Below, in pieces: positions 1 through 5,019 of a DNA stretch of 5,019 nucleotides. How positions within the stretch are numbered: the first letter of the stretch is position 1; each line of letters opens with the position of its first letter. The position numbers and the translations under genes were made by a program. This DNA is from Desulfurococcales archaeon (lineage in GTDB: Archaea; Thermoproteota; Thermoprotei_A; Sulfolobales; NBVN01), in contig JAGHCP010000124.1 in the NCBI GenBank assembly GCA_021160415.1, forward strand, positions 1-5,019. The letters are read 5' to 3'. The notes beneath the pieces are model-generated. The model searched no databases and was not told the origin of the DNA. It worked only from the letters and a program-made list of their open reading frames with translations.

Positions 1-259
1 AAACCCCCCTTCCTTCCGCTGCTTTGAGGTCTATATCGTCGGTGCCGACCATTCTTATTATGACCGCCTTCAAGGCCTTAGCATGCTTTAGGAGCTCCTC
101 ATCAACCTTGAACCCGACGGTTATCAGGATCTGGGCGCCCTCCCTTAACGCCTCACGCAGTGATTCATAGTTTCCAGGTCTCACATAAGTAACTTCGTAA
201 TTATTCAATACCTCTCTGGCTTCCCTAGGTAGTGGGGGAGCAGCTACTACTCTAACCAA
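1..259 (-). CDS. D-isomer-specific 2-hydroxyacid dehydrogenase, N-terminal part (truncated by window edge)
   Basis: This is the first 86 codons of a gene that runs off the left edge. The family oxidises or reduces D-2-hydroxyacids and 2-ketoacids with NAD(P)H; members include glyoxylate/hydroxypyruvate reductase and phosphoglycerate dehydrogenase. The product begins MVRVVAAPPLPREAREVL and ends with LKAVIIRMVGTDDIDLKAAE then GRGV. That last stretch matches the family hallmark at the end of the first catalytic lobe (a G-x-D-x-ID-x-x-A-A-x-x-x-G-[IV] pattern). The NAD-binding Rossmann domain and the catalytic Arg, Glu and His lie outside the window, so the substrate cannot be assigned. A TTG start at 259 was chosen because an in-frame TGA lies nine codons upstream with no ATG, GTG or other TTG between. 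The gene is divergent from the transporter operon. Family call is fairly secure; the subfamily is open. Confidence 0.8.
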   Translation of the reverse strand, partial: MVRVVAAPPLPREAREVLNNYEVTYVRPGNYESLREALREGAQILITVGFKVDEELLKHAKALKAVIIRMVGTDDIDLKAAEGRGV

Positions 260-289
260 GAGATGCCCCGCTACATGAAGGTCTCAAAG

Positions 290-304
290 GAAAATTAACT
301 TAAC
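290..304 (-). promoter_or_regulatory. Candidate TATA-like promoter element for the minus-strand dehydrogenase
   Basis: On the minus strand this reads GTTAAGTTAATTTT, an AT-rich stretch in a GC-richer setting. It lies about 35-40 nt before the TTG start at 259. A crenarchaeal transcript starting about 25 nt downstream of the box would begin near 273, giving a leader of roughly 14 nt. The only SD-like element before the TTG is a weak GGGG at 266-269. The position fits an archaeal TATA box, but the match is loose and no start site is shown. Confidence 0.35.
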
Positions 305-350
305 CGCGGATCTATGGAAAGTTATTGGATTAACAGTTGATTACTATGTA

Positions 351-360
351 AGGATATCCT
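351..360. promoter_or_regulatory. Perfect 10-bp palindrome, possible operator next to the transporter promoter
   Basis: AGGATATCCT is its own reverse complement and abuts the T-rich TATA-like box of the transporter operon. A dimeric regulator bound here would sit over the BRE position and block TFB/TBP. This is inference from position and symmetry only; a 10-bp palindrome can arise by chance and no second copy was noticed in the intergenic region. Confidence 0.25.
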
Positions 361-369
361 TTATTTTTT
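360..369 (+). promoter_or_regulatory. Candidate TATA-like box for the transporter operon
   Basis: TTTATTTTTT lies about 40 nt upstream of the ATG at 404. A start site about 25 nt downstream would fall near 386-390, just before or at the SD element TGAGGT at 389-394. This gives a short leader typical of crenarchaeal mRNAs. It is the best AT-rich candidate upstream of the binding protein. The three following genes have gaps of 31 nt or less and no room for a separate promoter, so this is probably the operon promoter. Confidence 0.4.
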
Positions 370-388
370 CAAACCCGCTTACAATTCA

Positions 389-394
389 TGAGGT
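389..394 (+). promoter_or_regulatory. Ribosome binding site of the solute-binding protein gene
   Basis: TGAGGT contains GAGGT, complementary to the archaeal 16S 3' end, with 9 nt between it and the ATG at 404. An ATG at 388 overlaps it but is in another frame, so the site supports the start at 404. Confidence 0.6.
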
Positions 395-403
395 CATTAG
401 ATC

Positions 404-505
404 ATGGGGGGAGGGAGGAAGGGAGTTTCAACCTCCGTCATCGCAATTGGCATTGTTGTCGCCATTATCATCATAGCTGGAGTGATTGCTGCCTTCATGA
501 TGTGG
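404..505 (+). other. Class III (prepilin-like) signal peptide and membrane anchor helix
   Basis: Codons 1-34 of the binding protein encode a short basic leader ending R5-K6-G7, then V8-S9-T10-S11, and an uninterrupted hydrophobic helix to W34. There is no lipobox cysteine, which argues against a lipoprotein, and no typical Ala-x-Ala site after the helix, which argues against signal peptidase I. The pattern closely resembles the N-termini of Sulfolobales sugar-binding proteins such as GlcS, known to be processed by PibD and proposed to assemble into a surface 'bindosome'. Confidence 0.7.
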
Positions 506-1927
506 GGTGGAGGAGCACCTACCTCAACCACAACGTTCTCCTCATCACCGACTAAGCCATCCGCATCAACGACCGGAGAGATGTCGGGAGAACTGACGAT
601 CTTAGTCCCCACAGGGGATCCCACACTGATGCCTTACATTAAGATGGTCGCTGACGACTTCATGGCTAAGTATCCGGGAGTTAAGATAACGCTTCAGCCG
701 ACACCGTTCGGGCAGATGGTGACTACTGCCCTAACAGCTCTGAAGAACAAGAACCCGTCCCCAGGAATAATCATATTCTACCCGTCGCAAGCATCTACAC
801 TAGGACCTTTCCTGCTTGACTTAACGAAGTATTACGACTCAGGAGTTATCAACAGATCCGACATTCCTCAATCGGAGATGCTTCCAGTGTATTTACTCGA
901 TAAGAACGGGAACATAAAGAAGATTTTCGGCGTGCCCTTCCAGCAGGTATTCGGTTACGCCTTAGTGTACAGGCTGGACATATTCAACAACGAAACACTT
1001 CAGCAGGAATTTAAGGCTAGGTACGGCTTCGACTTCAACCCGCTTAAATGGAAGTCATGGGAGCAACTCATCAAGGCCGCTGAGTTCATTCAGTCAAAGC
1101 ACCTAACCAAGTATGCGTTGCTATTCCCCAACGGTCTCCAGCAATCCATATTCAACACATTCACAGGCATATTCTTCACCTACGCACTCAACGATTCCTG
1201 CGTCGAACTACCCACCTCAGGAGGTAAGTTACCGACCTACGGATACTGGACATACTTCAAGTACTCTAGCGACGGAAGACTTATACCCACCCTGAACTGC
1301 TCCTCAGCCATTAAAGCCCTCGAAACCTACAAGGAGCTGATCCAGTTTGAGCCCCCAATAGATCAACAAGCAATGGAGTACCCACAGCTAAGGGATCTCT
1401 TCCCAACAGGAGAGTTCGCTATGGGTGCAGCTTGGACGAGCTTCATACCGATATACAACAACGAATCCCTCTCAAAGGTTGCTGGGAACGTAGGAGTTGC
1501 GCCACTGCCTGGCGGTGAGTTCCCGTACGCAACGGGCCAAGCACCCACGTTTATAGGTATCAACCCCTACGTACCTAACCATGACTTGGCCGTTAAGTTC
1601 ATAGCGTTCCTTATGACGCCTGAGGAGTACCGGAAAGGTGCTGAGAAGTTTGGCTTCATACCAGCAACTTTCAGCGGGCTTGACGAAGCCGCTCAGATAC
1701 CTAAGACCGCATGGGTGAAGCCCTTCACTAAAATCCTGCAGAACACAGGCATAGTCGACCTCAAGAGGCAGGCAGCTGTCAACAGTGTCATTAACTTCTT
1801 CACGGACCTGAAACCGGTCTTCATCAATCAGGTGGCGAAGTACTTCAGGGGGCAACAAACTGCTCAGCAAGCAATGAATAACATAGTTAAGGAGTGGCTC
1901 GTATTGATGAAAGTCTCGCCTTCATAG
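404..1927 (+). CDS. ABC transporter extracellular solute-binding protein (family 1, CUT1-like) with class III signal peptide
   Basis: This 507-residue protein is the likely substrate-capture subunit of the importer encoded downstream. Residues 1-7 (MGGGRKG) carry an Arg-Lys-Gly site followed at once by a hydrophobic helix (about 12-34). That is the arrangement cut by archaeal prepilin peptidase (PibD-like) in class III signal peptides, with likely cleavage after G7 and the helix kept as an anchor. Residues 38-60 form a Ser/Thr/Pro-rich stalk, probably O-glycosylated. The binding domain starts near residue 63 (GELTILVP). Family features include VPFQQVFGYALVYRLDIF (177-194), a GEFAMGAAWTSFIP segment (336-349), GVAPLPGGEFPY (364-375), and a C-terminal helix with FRGQQTAQQAM (481-491). 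There are only two cysteines, C266 and C299, a possible disulfide, and five N-x-S/T sequons (N150, N196, N263, N298, N353). These fit an extracellular glycoprotein. The family suggests a sugar or oligosaccharide ligand, but other ligands are possible. Confidence 0.9.
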   Translation: MGGGRKGVSTSVIAIGIVVAIIIIAGVIAAFMMWGGGAPTSTTTFSSSPTKPSASTTGEMSGELTILVPTGDPTLMPYIKMVADDFMAKYPGVKITLQPTPFGQMVTTALTALKNKNPSPGIIIFYPSQASTLGPFLLDLTKYYDSGVINRSDIPQSEMLPVYLLDKNGNIKKIFGVPFQQVFGYALVYRLDIFNNETLQQEFKARYGFDFNPLKWKSWEQLIKAAEFIQSKHLTKYALLFPNGLQQSIFNTFTGIFFTYALNDSCVELPTSGGKLPTYGYWTYFKYSSDGRLIPTLNCSSAIKALETYKELIQFEPPIDQQAMEYPQLRDLFPTGEFAMGAAWTSFIPIYNNESLSKVAGNVGVAPLPGGEFPYATGQAPTFIGINPYVPNHDLAVKFIAFLMTPEEYRKGAEKFGFIPATFSGLDEAAQIPKTAWVKPFTKILQNTGIVDLKRQAAVNSVINFFTDLKPVFINQVAKYFRGQQTAQQAMNNIVKEWLVLMKVSPS

Positions 1928-1947
1928 TCCTTAAAGTCAAAGGTGAT

Positions 1948-1953
1948 GAGGTG
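1948..1953 (+). promoter_or_regulatory. Ribosome binding site of the permease gene
   Basis: GAGGTG lies 5 nt before the ATG at 1959. A second partial match, GGTGAT at 1942-1947, sits just upstream. Both lie in the 31-nt gap after the binding-protein stop and support the chosen start. Confidence 0.7.
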
Positions 1954-1958
1954 GACGG

Positions 1959-3653
1959 ATGAGAAAAATCGATAAGTACCTTTTTCTTCTTGCACTCCCT
2001 GCAGTAGCGTATTTGGTTACGTTCACAGTTTACCCTATACTTCATAATTTCTTCCTGAGCTTCGAGGAGCAGGACATCTACGGAAATCTTCATTGGGTCG
2101 GGCTCGGGAACTACGAGTGGTTTAAGAAGGACCCTTACTTCCCGAACATTGTTGGGAACACTCTCCTTTACTCCCTTGCTACTCCAATATTAGATGTGCT
2201 TTTAGCGATACCGCTTGCAGTGATGGTTAAGAGGCTTGGGGGTAGATGGCTCCTTCTCATTATGATTCCTGCCTTCATCCCTCCAGTCACTTCCGCCACT
2301 GCGTGGTACTTATTCCTAAACCCCTCTTTCGGTATCGGCTACTACTTGATGCAGTGGGGGATAATTAAGACGAACCTCATGGCGTCGAAGTGGACAATAG
2401 TGCTTGTCAACGTTTGGTGGACGCTCCCAACAGCAGTTCTGCTCATTTATTCCGGGCTTAAATCAATACCTAAATCCATTGAGGATGCTGCACACGCCGA
2501 CGGCGTCGCGGGTCCCAGGAAGCTCTTCATGATTGATTTGCCGTTAATAGCTCCTCAAGTCCTCACTGCGTTCGTCTTAACGATGCTTAGCGGTCTATTC
2601 ACATTCGTCCCTATCTACATTGGGGCTTCCCAAGCCGGTCCCAGAATCCTGGACAATCTGGTGTACTACGCTTTCGATAAGTTCTTCAGCGGGCAACCAG
2701 GTTATGCGGCGGCATTAATAGTTGTGATGACTGCGCTATCCACAGTCCTCTCAATGTTTTACGTTAAATTCCTCACGTCAAGAGCCTTCGTCAGGCTTCC
2801 AGCACCTTCTTTCCTGCCGTCGAAGGAACTGCCGAAAAAGGTTCATTATGCCTTACTAGTAGCGCTTCTCGCATTCACATTCATCCCGTTCTTCTGGCTT
2901 GTCTCACTCTCATTTAAGTCACCTCTGGAGCTTATTCGCATCCCTCCATCCATATTCCCCGAGCACCCGATCTTAGGCAATTACTGGAATGCCGTGGTAG
3001 GAGGGCTGCCTTTCCTCATGACTAGCGGGGCTGTTGCGGTCATAAACACCTTAATTACGGTGTTGCTCGCATCTATGTTGTCCTACACTATGGCTATCCA
3101 CAGATTAGGGGGGAGGAAGCTACTTGCCTATAATCTATACTTAAACGCCACGCCCACGATAATCTACATAATCCCTCTGTACTTCATCCTTAAGGTTCTG
3201 GGCATTCTGAACAGTTGGTGGGGGCTAATACTCACGTACCCCGTCATGACGTTGCCGTATAACTCTTGGATCCTTTATAACTACTTCACTAACTTCCCTA
3301 AGCAGATGGAGGATGCTGCCTTGATGGACGGGATGAACAGATTTAAAGCTTTCTTCAAGGTGATCCTGCCTTTAAGCAGGAACGGCTTAAGTGTTGCGGC
3401 GGTATACGCTTTCCTGTTCTCCTGGGGGGCGCTCATATTTCCTCTGGCATTCACCTACACTCCGTATGACCTAGGCAACCCTCTTAGCTTCCGTGGGGCG
3501 CAGACCTACTCGGTTTACATAAGCATGTTGATGAGCCCTACGACGAGAGGGTACGGCACCGTGTCGGCTGCAGGAATAATTAGCATCATACCTTCCCTAA
3601 CACTTCTGTTTCTTGTGAGGCGTAACCTTGAAAGGTTCTGGGGAAGCAGGTGA
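1959..3653 (+). CDS. Fused ABC transporter permease (MalF-like plus MalG-like halves in one chain)
   Basis: This 564-residue inner-membrane protein should form the whole channel of the importer. Usual CUT1 permeases are two separate proteins of about 280-300 residues. The first half (1 to about 273) has a MalF-type start (YLFLLALPAVAYLVTFTVYP) and an EAA loop, EDAAHADG at 175-182 followed by LP at 194-195. The second half (about 295 to 564) is MalG-like with EDAALMDG at 451-458 and LP at 470-471. The Gly-to-Pro spacing is 13 residues in both loops, which dock to the ATPase dimer. I count about six helices per half: roughly 7-28, 65-90, 97-119, 143-165, 200-222, 249-271; then 295-318, 355-379, 393-413, 419-440, 474-499, 535-554. 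A linker rich in Pro, Ser and Lys (274-294) joins them. No in-frame ATG, GTG or TTG lies between M266 and residue 345, so a separately translated second half is unlikely. Substrate is unknown. Confidence 0.92.
   Translation: MRKIDKYLFLLALPAVAYLVTFTVYPILHNFFLSFEEQDIYGNLHWVGLGNYEWFKKDPYFPNIVGNTLLYSLATPILDVLLAIPLAVMVKRLGGRWLLLIMIPAFIPPVTSATAWYLFLNPSFGIGYYLMQWGIIKTNLMASKWTIVLVNVWWTLPTAVLLIYSGLKSIPKSIEDAAHADGVAGPRKLFMIDLPLIAPQVLTAFVLTMLSGLFTFVPIYIGASQAGPRILDNLVYYAFDKFFSGQPGYAAALIVVMTALSTVLSMFYVKFLTSRAFVRLPAPSFLPSKELPKKVHYALLVALLAFTFIPFFWLVSLSFKSPLELIRIPPSIFPEHPILGNYWNAVVGGLPFLMTSGAVAVINTLITVLLASMLSYTMAIHRLGGRKLLAYNLYLNATPTIIYIIPLYFILKVLGILNSWWGLILTYPVMTLPYNSWILYNYFTNFPKQMEDAALMDGMNRFKAFFKVILPLSRNGLSVAAVYAFLFSWGALIFPLAFTYTPYDLGNPLSFRGAQTYSVYISMLMSPTTRGYGTVSAAGIISIIPSLTLLFLVRRNLERFWGSR
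2778..2840 (+). other. Inter-domain linker of the fused permease
   Basis: Codons 274-294 encode the hydrophilic join between the two permease halves. The segment starts at SRAFVRLPAP and ends at SKELPKK, just before helix 7. The reading frame is continuous, with no stop, no SD motif and no start codon here. This separates a true fusion from two overlapping genes. Confidence 0.75.
3649..3653 (+). promoter_or_regulatory. Ribosome binding site of the ATPase gene, overlapping the permease stop codon
   Basis: GGTGA lies 6 nt before the ATG at 3660 and contains the permease TGA stop. A stronger-looking GGAGGT at 3654-3659 directly touches the ATG, leaving no spacer, so it is probably too close to act alone. 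The ATG at 3660 remains the best start: the next codon upstream region has an in-frame TGA, and the protein begins as family members do (MALKLEKVVKRYG). The overlap suggests coupled translation. Confidence 0.55.
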
Positions 3654-3659
3654 GGAGGT

Positions 3660-4646
3660 ATGGCTCTGAAACTAGAAAAGGTCGTGAAGAGGTACGGCCC
3701 CTTCAGACTTGAGGTGAATGAATTAACATTCCCTGAGAGAAAGTACACCATTCTCCTAGGATCTTCAGGTTCAGGGAAAACCACCACTCTGAGAATAATT
3801 GCGGGGCTCGAAATTCCTGATTCGGGAAAAATATTTCTCGACGGTGAGGACATCACAGGCCTCCCACCGTGGGAAAGGGACGTTGGAATGGTTTTCCAGA
3901 ATTACGCACTGTACCCCCACCTCACCGCCTACGAGAACATAGCGGTGCCGCTCAAAGTCAAGAAAATTTCTGACGAGGAAATCAGGAAAAAGATCTTCGA
4001 GATAGCTGAAATCCTCGGGATTAGGGAGCTTCTTCATAAGTACCCTGCTCAATTATCTGGGGGGCAGCAGCAGAGGGTGGCTATAGCTAGGGCCTTAGTT
4101 AAGGAGCCTAAGGTCCTGCTCTTAGATGAGCCTCTCAGTAACCTCGATGCGAAACTCAGGTTGGAGCTTAGAAGCTTCCTCAAGAACCTTCAGAGGGAAT
4201 TAGGGATGACGGTAATACATGTCACACACGACCAGGAGGAGGCAATGTCGATAGGTGACTTCGTAGTGCTTCTTAATGACGGTAAAATCATTCAGGTCGG
4301 AACCCCTCAGGAGATCTACAGGAGGCCGAGGAACTTATTCGTGTTTAACTTCATTGGGCAAAGCAATGTTTTGCCTGCAAGCATTTTCGGGGTTAAAGAC
4401 GCTGACTATGTTGGTTTCAGACCTGAGGACGGATATCTGAGTGAAGGAGGAGGTGATATTGAAGGCATAGTCACCAACGTACAGTATTTAGGTGCGTATA
4501 AGCTCCTTGAGATAATGATTACGGGGAACCATAAAGTCAAGGTGAGGGTTCCGCCTGGCGAGGTGGTTAAGGAGGGGATGAAGATCTCCGTGAAGGTCCC
4601 CGCACAACATTTACTGAAGTTCAAAGGCGAGGAGCTGGTGTCTTAG
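3660..4646 (+). CDS. ABC transporter ATP-binding protein, MalK/UgpC (CUT1) type
   Basis: This 328-residue cytoplasmic ATPase should power the importer as a homodimer docked on the two EAA loops of the fused permease. All nucleotide-binding motifs are present and intact: A-loop aromatic Y12, Walker A GSSGSGKTT (34-42), Q-loop Q80 in VFQNYALYPHLT, signature LSGGQ (132-136), Walker B KVLLLDEP (151-158), D-loop NLDAKLR (161-167) and switch His H190 in HVTHDQEEA. After the ATPase domain (about 1-234) comes a C-terminal OB/TOBE regulatory domain with VGFRPED (251-257), the mark of the MalK group. The protein is shorter than typical MalK-type ATPases (about 350-380), the difference lying in the C-terminal domain. 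It begins 6 nt after the permease stop. The substrate cannot be read from the ATPase. Many archaeal CUT1 ATPases serve more than one transporter, but close linkage argues for this one. Confidence 0.95.
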   Translation: MALKLEKVVKRYGPFRLEVNELTFPERKYTILLGSSGSGKTTTLRIIAGLEIPDSGKIFLDGEDITGLPPWERDVGMVFQNYALYPHLTAYENIAVPLKVKKISDEEIRKKIFEIAEILGIRELLHKYPAQLSGGQQQRVAIARALVKEPKVLLLDEPLSNLDAKLRLELRSFLKNLQRELGMTVIHVTHDQEEAMSIGDFVVLLNDGKIIQVGTPQEIYRRPRNLFVFNFIGQSNVLPASIFGVKDADYVGFRPEDGYLSEGGGDIEGIVTNVQYLGAYKLLEIMITGNHKVKVRVPPGEVVKEGMKISVKVPAQHLLKFKGEELVS

Positions 4647-4648
4647 CC

Positions 4649-4657
4649 GAGGTGATC
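4649..4657 (+). promoter_or_regulatory. Strong ribosome binding site deciding the GTG start of the metallo-beta-lactamase gene
   Basis: GAGGTGATC is a nine-base match to the complement of the archaeal 16S rRNA 3' end, the longest in the window. It is 4 nt before the GTG at 4662. This supports the GTG start over the nearby out-of-frame GTG at 4658. Confidence 0.75.
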
Positions 4658-4661
4658 GTGG

Positions 4662-4982
4662 GTGAGGCTCTACTTCATAGGCACTGGTGCCGGCGGCAGC
4701 CCAGGATCTAAGCGATGGAGAACCTCCGTCCTTCTGGAGTCTGGCGGTTCACACTTACTTGTTGATTGCGGTGTTGGCTGCCATTACCGGCTATCAGACA
4801 AGGGTTTATTAAGGGACGTTGACGCCGTCTTCGTAACGCATCCGCACATGGATCACTTCCTGGGATTACCGGAACTACTCTTCCAAGCCCACATGGATGG
4901 GAGAAGGAAAGAACTACTGATAATAGGTCCGCCTGGCCTAGAGGAGTTCATTAAGGTGTCTGGTGCGGTCCAGACACCTTAA
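4662..4982 (+). CDS. Metallo-beta-lactamase-fold hydrolase, RNase Z-like, N-terminal part (3' end artificially closed)
   Basis: The protein begins MRLYFIGTGAGGSPGSKRWR and carries LLVDCGVG (32-39) and THPHMDHFLGLP (59-70). The latter is the H-x-H-x-D-H metal motif (H60, H62, D64, H65) that binds two metal ions, usually zinc. The IGTGAGGS start, DCG strand and DHFLGLP run are closest to the RNase Z/ElaC and related phosphodiesterase branch. Those enzymes process tRNA 3' ends or cleave cyclic phosphodiesters, and full-length proteins are about 250-310 residues. Only about 100 residues are trustworthy here. From about 4964 the sequence folds back as a reverse complement of itself, so the last residues (VQTP) and the TAA at 4980-4982 are probably not native. 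The later metal ligands are absent. The gene follows the ATPase by 15 nt and seems to be in the same operon, but a role in transport is not evident. tRNase Z versus another metal-dependent hydrolase is undecided. Confidence 0.8.
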   Translation: MRLYFIGTGAGGSPGSKRWRTSVLLESGGSHLLVDCGVGCHYRLSDKGLLRDVDAVFVTHPHMDHFLGLPELLFQAHMDGRRKELLIIGPPGLEEFIKVSGAVQTP

Positions 4983-5019
4983 TGAACTCCTCTAGGCCAG
5001 GCGGACCTATTATCAGTAG
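4914..5019. repeat. Perfect 50-bp inverted repeat with 6-nt spacer at the window end (probable fold-back artefact)
   Basis: Bases 4914-4963 and 4970-5019 are exact reverse complements with no mismatch. The spacer is TGCGGT (4964-4969), and the second arm ends at the last base of the window. The left arm is coding sequence of the metallo-beta-lactamase gene, so an identical inverted copy right beside it has no coding explanation. Such structures are known from chimeric amplification products and from assembly graphs that turn back at contig ends. A genuine cruciform or terminator is less likely: stems of archaeal or bacterial terminators are far shorter and would not cut a conserved domain. 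Confidence 0.97.

Noticed and set aside
304..309. CCGCGG palindrome in the intergenic region
   Set aside because: A six-base palindrome is expected by chance and has no partner or clear position relative to either promoter.
325..345. Near-direct repeat TTGGATTA / TTGATTA upstream of the transporter promoter
   Set aside because: It is short and imperfect, has only two copies and lies in AT-rich sequence; not distinguishable from chance.
397..624. Minus-strand open frame opposite the signal peptide region
   Set aside because: It is the shadow of the hydrophobic helix and stalk codons. Its Met/Ile/Thr-rich sequence has no independent support.
1472..1870. Minus-strand open frame of about 132 codons opposite the binding-protein gene
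   Set aside because: It lies wholly inside a well-supported gene, shows no recognisable domain, and its low-complexity composition reflects the complement of the real coding frame.
2754..3653. Possibility that the second permease half is a separate gene started at the ATG at 2754
   Set aside because: That ATG codes for M266 inside the sixth helix of the first half, no SD precedes it in the usual window, and the frame is continuous with no stop between the halves.
3515..3856. Minus-strand open frame of about 113 codons spanning the permease-ATPase junction
   Set aside because: It crosses two strongly supported plus-strand genes including the Walker A coding region, and has no family features or convincing ribosome binding site.
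4914..5019. Reading the terminal inverted repeat as a transcription terminator, cruciform or transposon end
   Set aside because: The 50-bp perfect stem is inside a conserved coding domain and stops exactly at the window edge. There is no U-tract, no transposase and no target duplication. A fold-back artefact explains it better.

Overview
This 5 kb window looks like DNA from a thermophilic archaeon, most likely in or near the Thermoproteota (Crenarchaeota). The evidence is indirect. The surface binding protein starts with an archaeal class III (prepilin-type) signal peptide and a Ser/Thr-rich stalk, as known from Sulfolobales sugar-binding proteins. Ribosome binding sites match the archaeal anti-SD complement GGAGGTGATC. 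TTG and GTG starts occur, AGG is a common Arg codon, and genes are tightly packed. I cannot name the genus.

Layout. Bases 1-259 (minus strand) hold the N-terminal part of a D-isomer-specific 2-hydroxyacid dehydrogenase that runs off the left edge. Bases 260-403 are a short divergent intergenic region with one TATA-like box facing each way and a 10-bp perfect palindrome. Four plus-strand genes follow with gaps of 31, 6 and 15 nt: an extracellular solute-binding protein (404-1927), a permease carrying both transmembrane halves in one chain (1959-3653), a MalK-type ATPase (3660-4646), and the start of an RNase Z-like metallo-beta-lactamase-fold protein (from 4662).

How the genes work together. 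The first three genes form a complete CUT1-like importer. The membrane-anchored binding protein captures a ligand, probably a sugar or oligosaccharide, outside the cell. The fused permease forms the channel and couples to two copies of the ATPase through its two EAA loops. The sequence does not reveal the exact substrate. The metallo-beta-lactamase gene appears co-transcribed, but a functional link to transport is not shown.

The most unusual biological feature is the in-frame fusion of the MalF-like and MalG-like permease halves. The most important technical feature is at the right end: the last 50 bases are an exact reverse complement of 4914-4963 around a 6-nt spacer. This is most simply a fold-back (chimeric) contig end. 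It puts an artificial stop into the metallo-beta-lactamase gene, so that gene is really open-ended. I found no RNA genes, CRISPR arrays, insertion sequences or clear terminators, and no convincing undescribed system.
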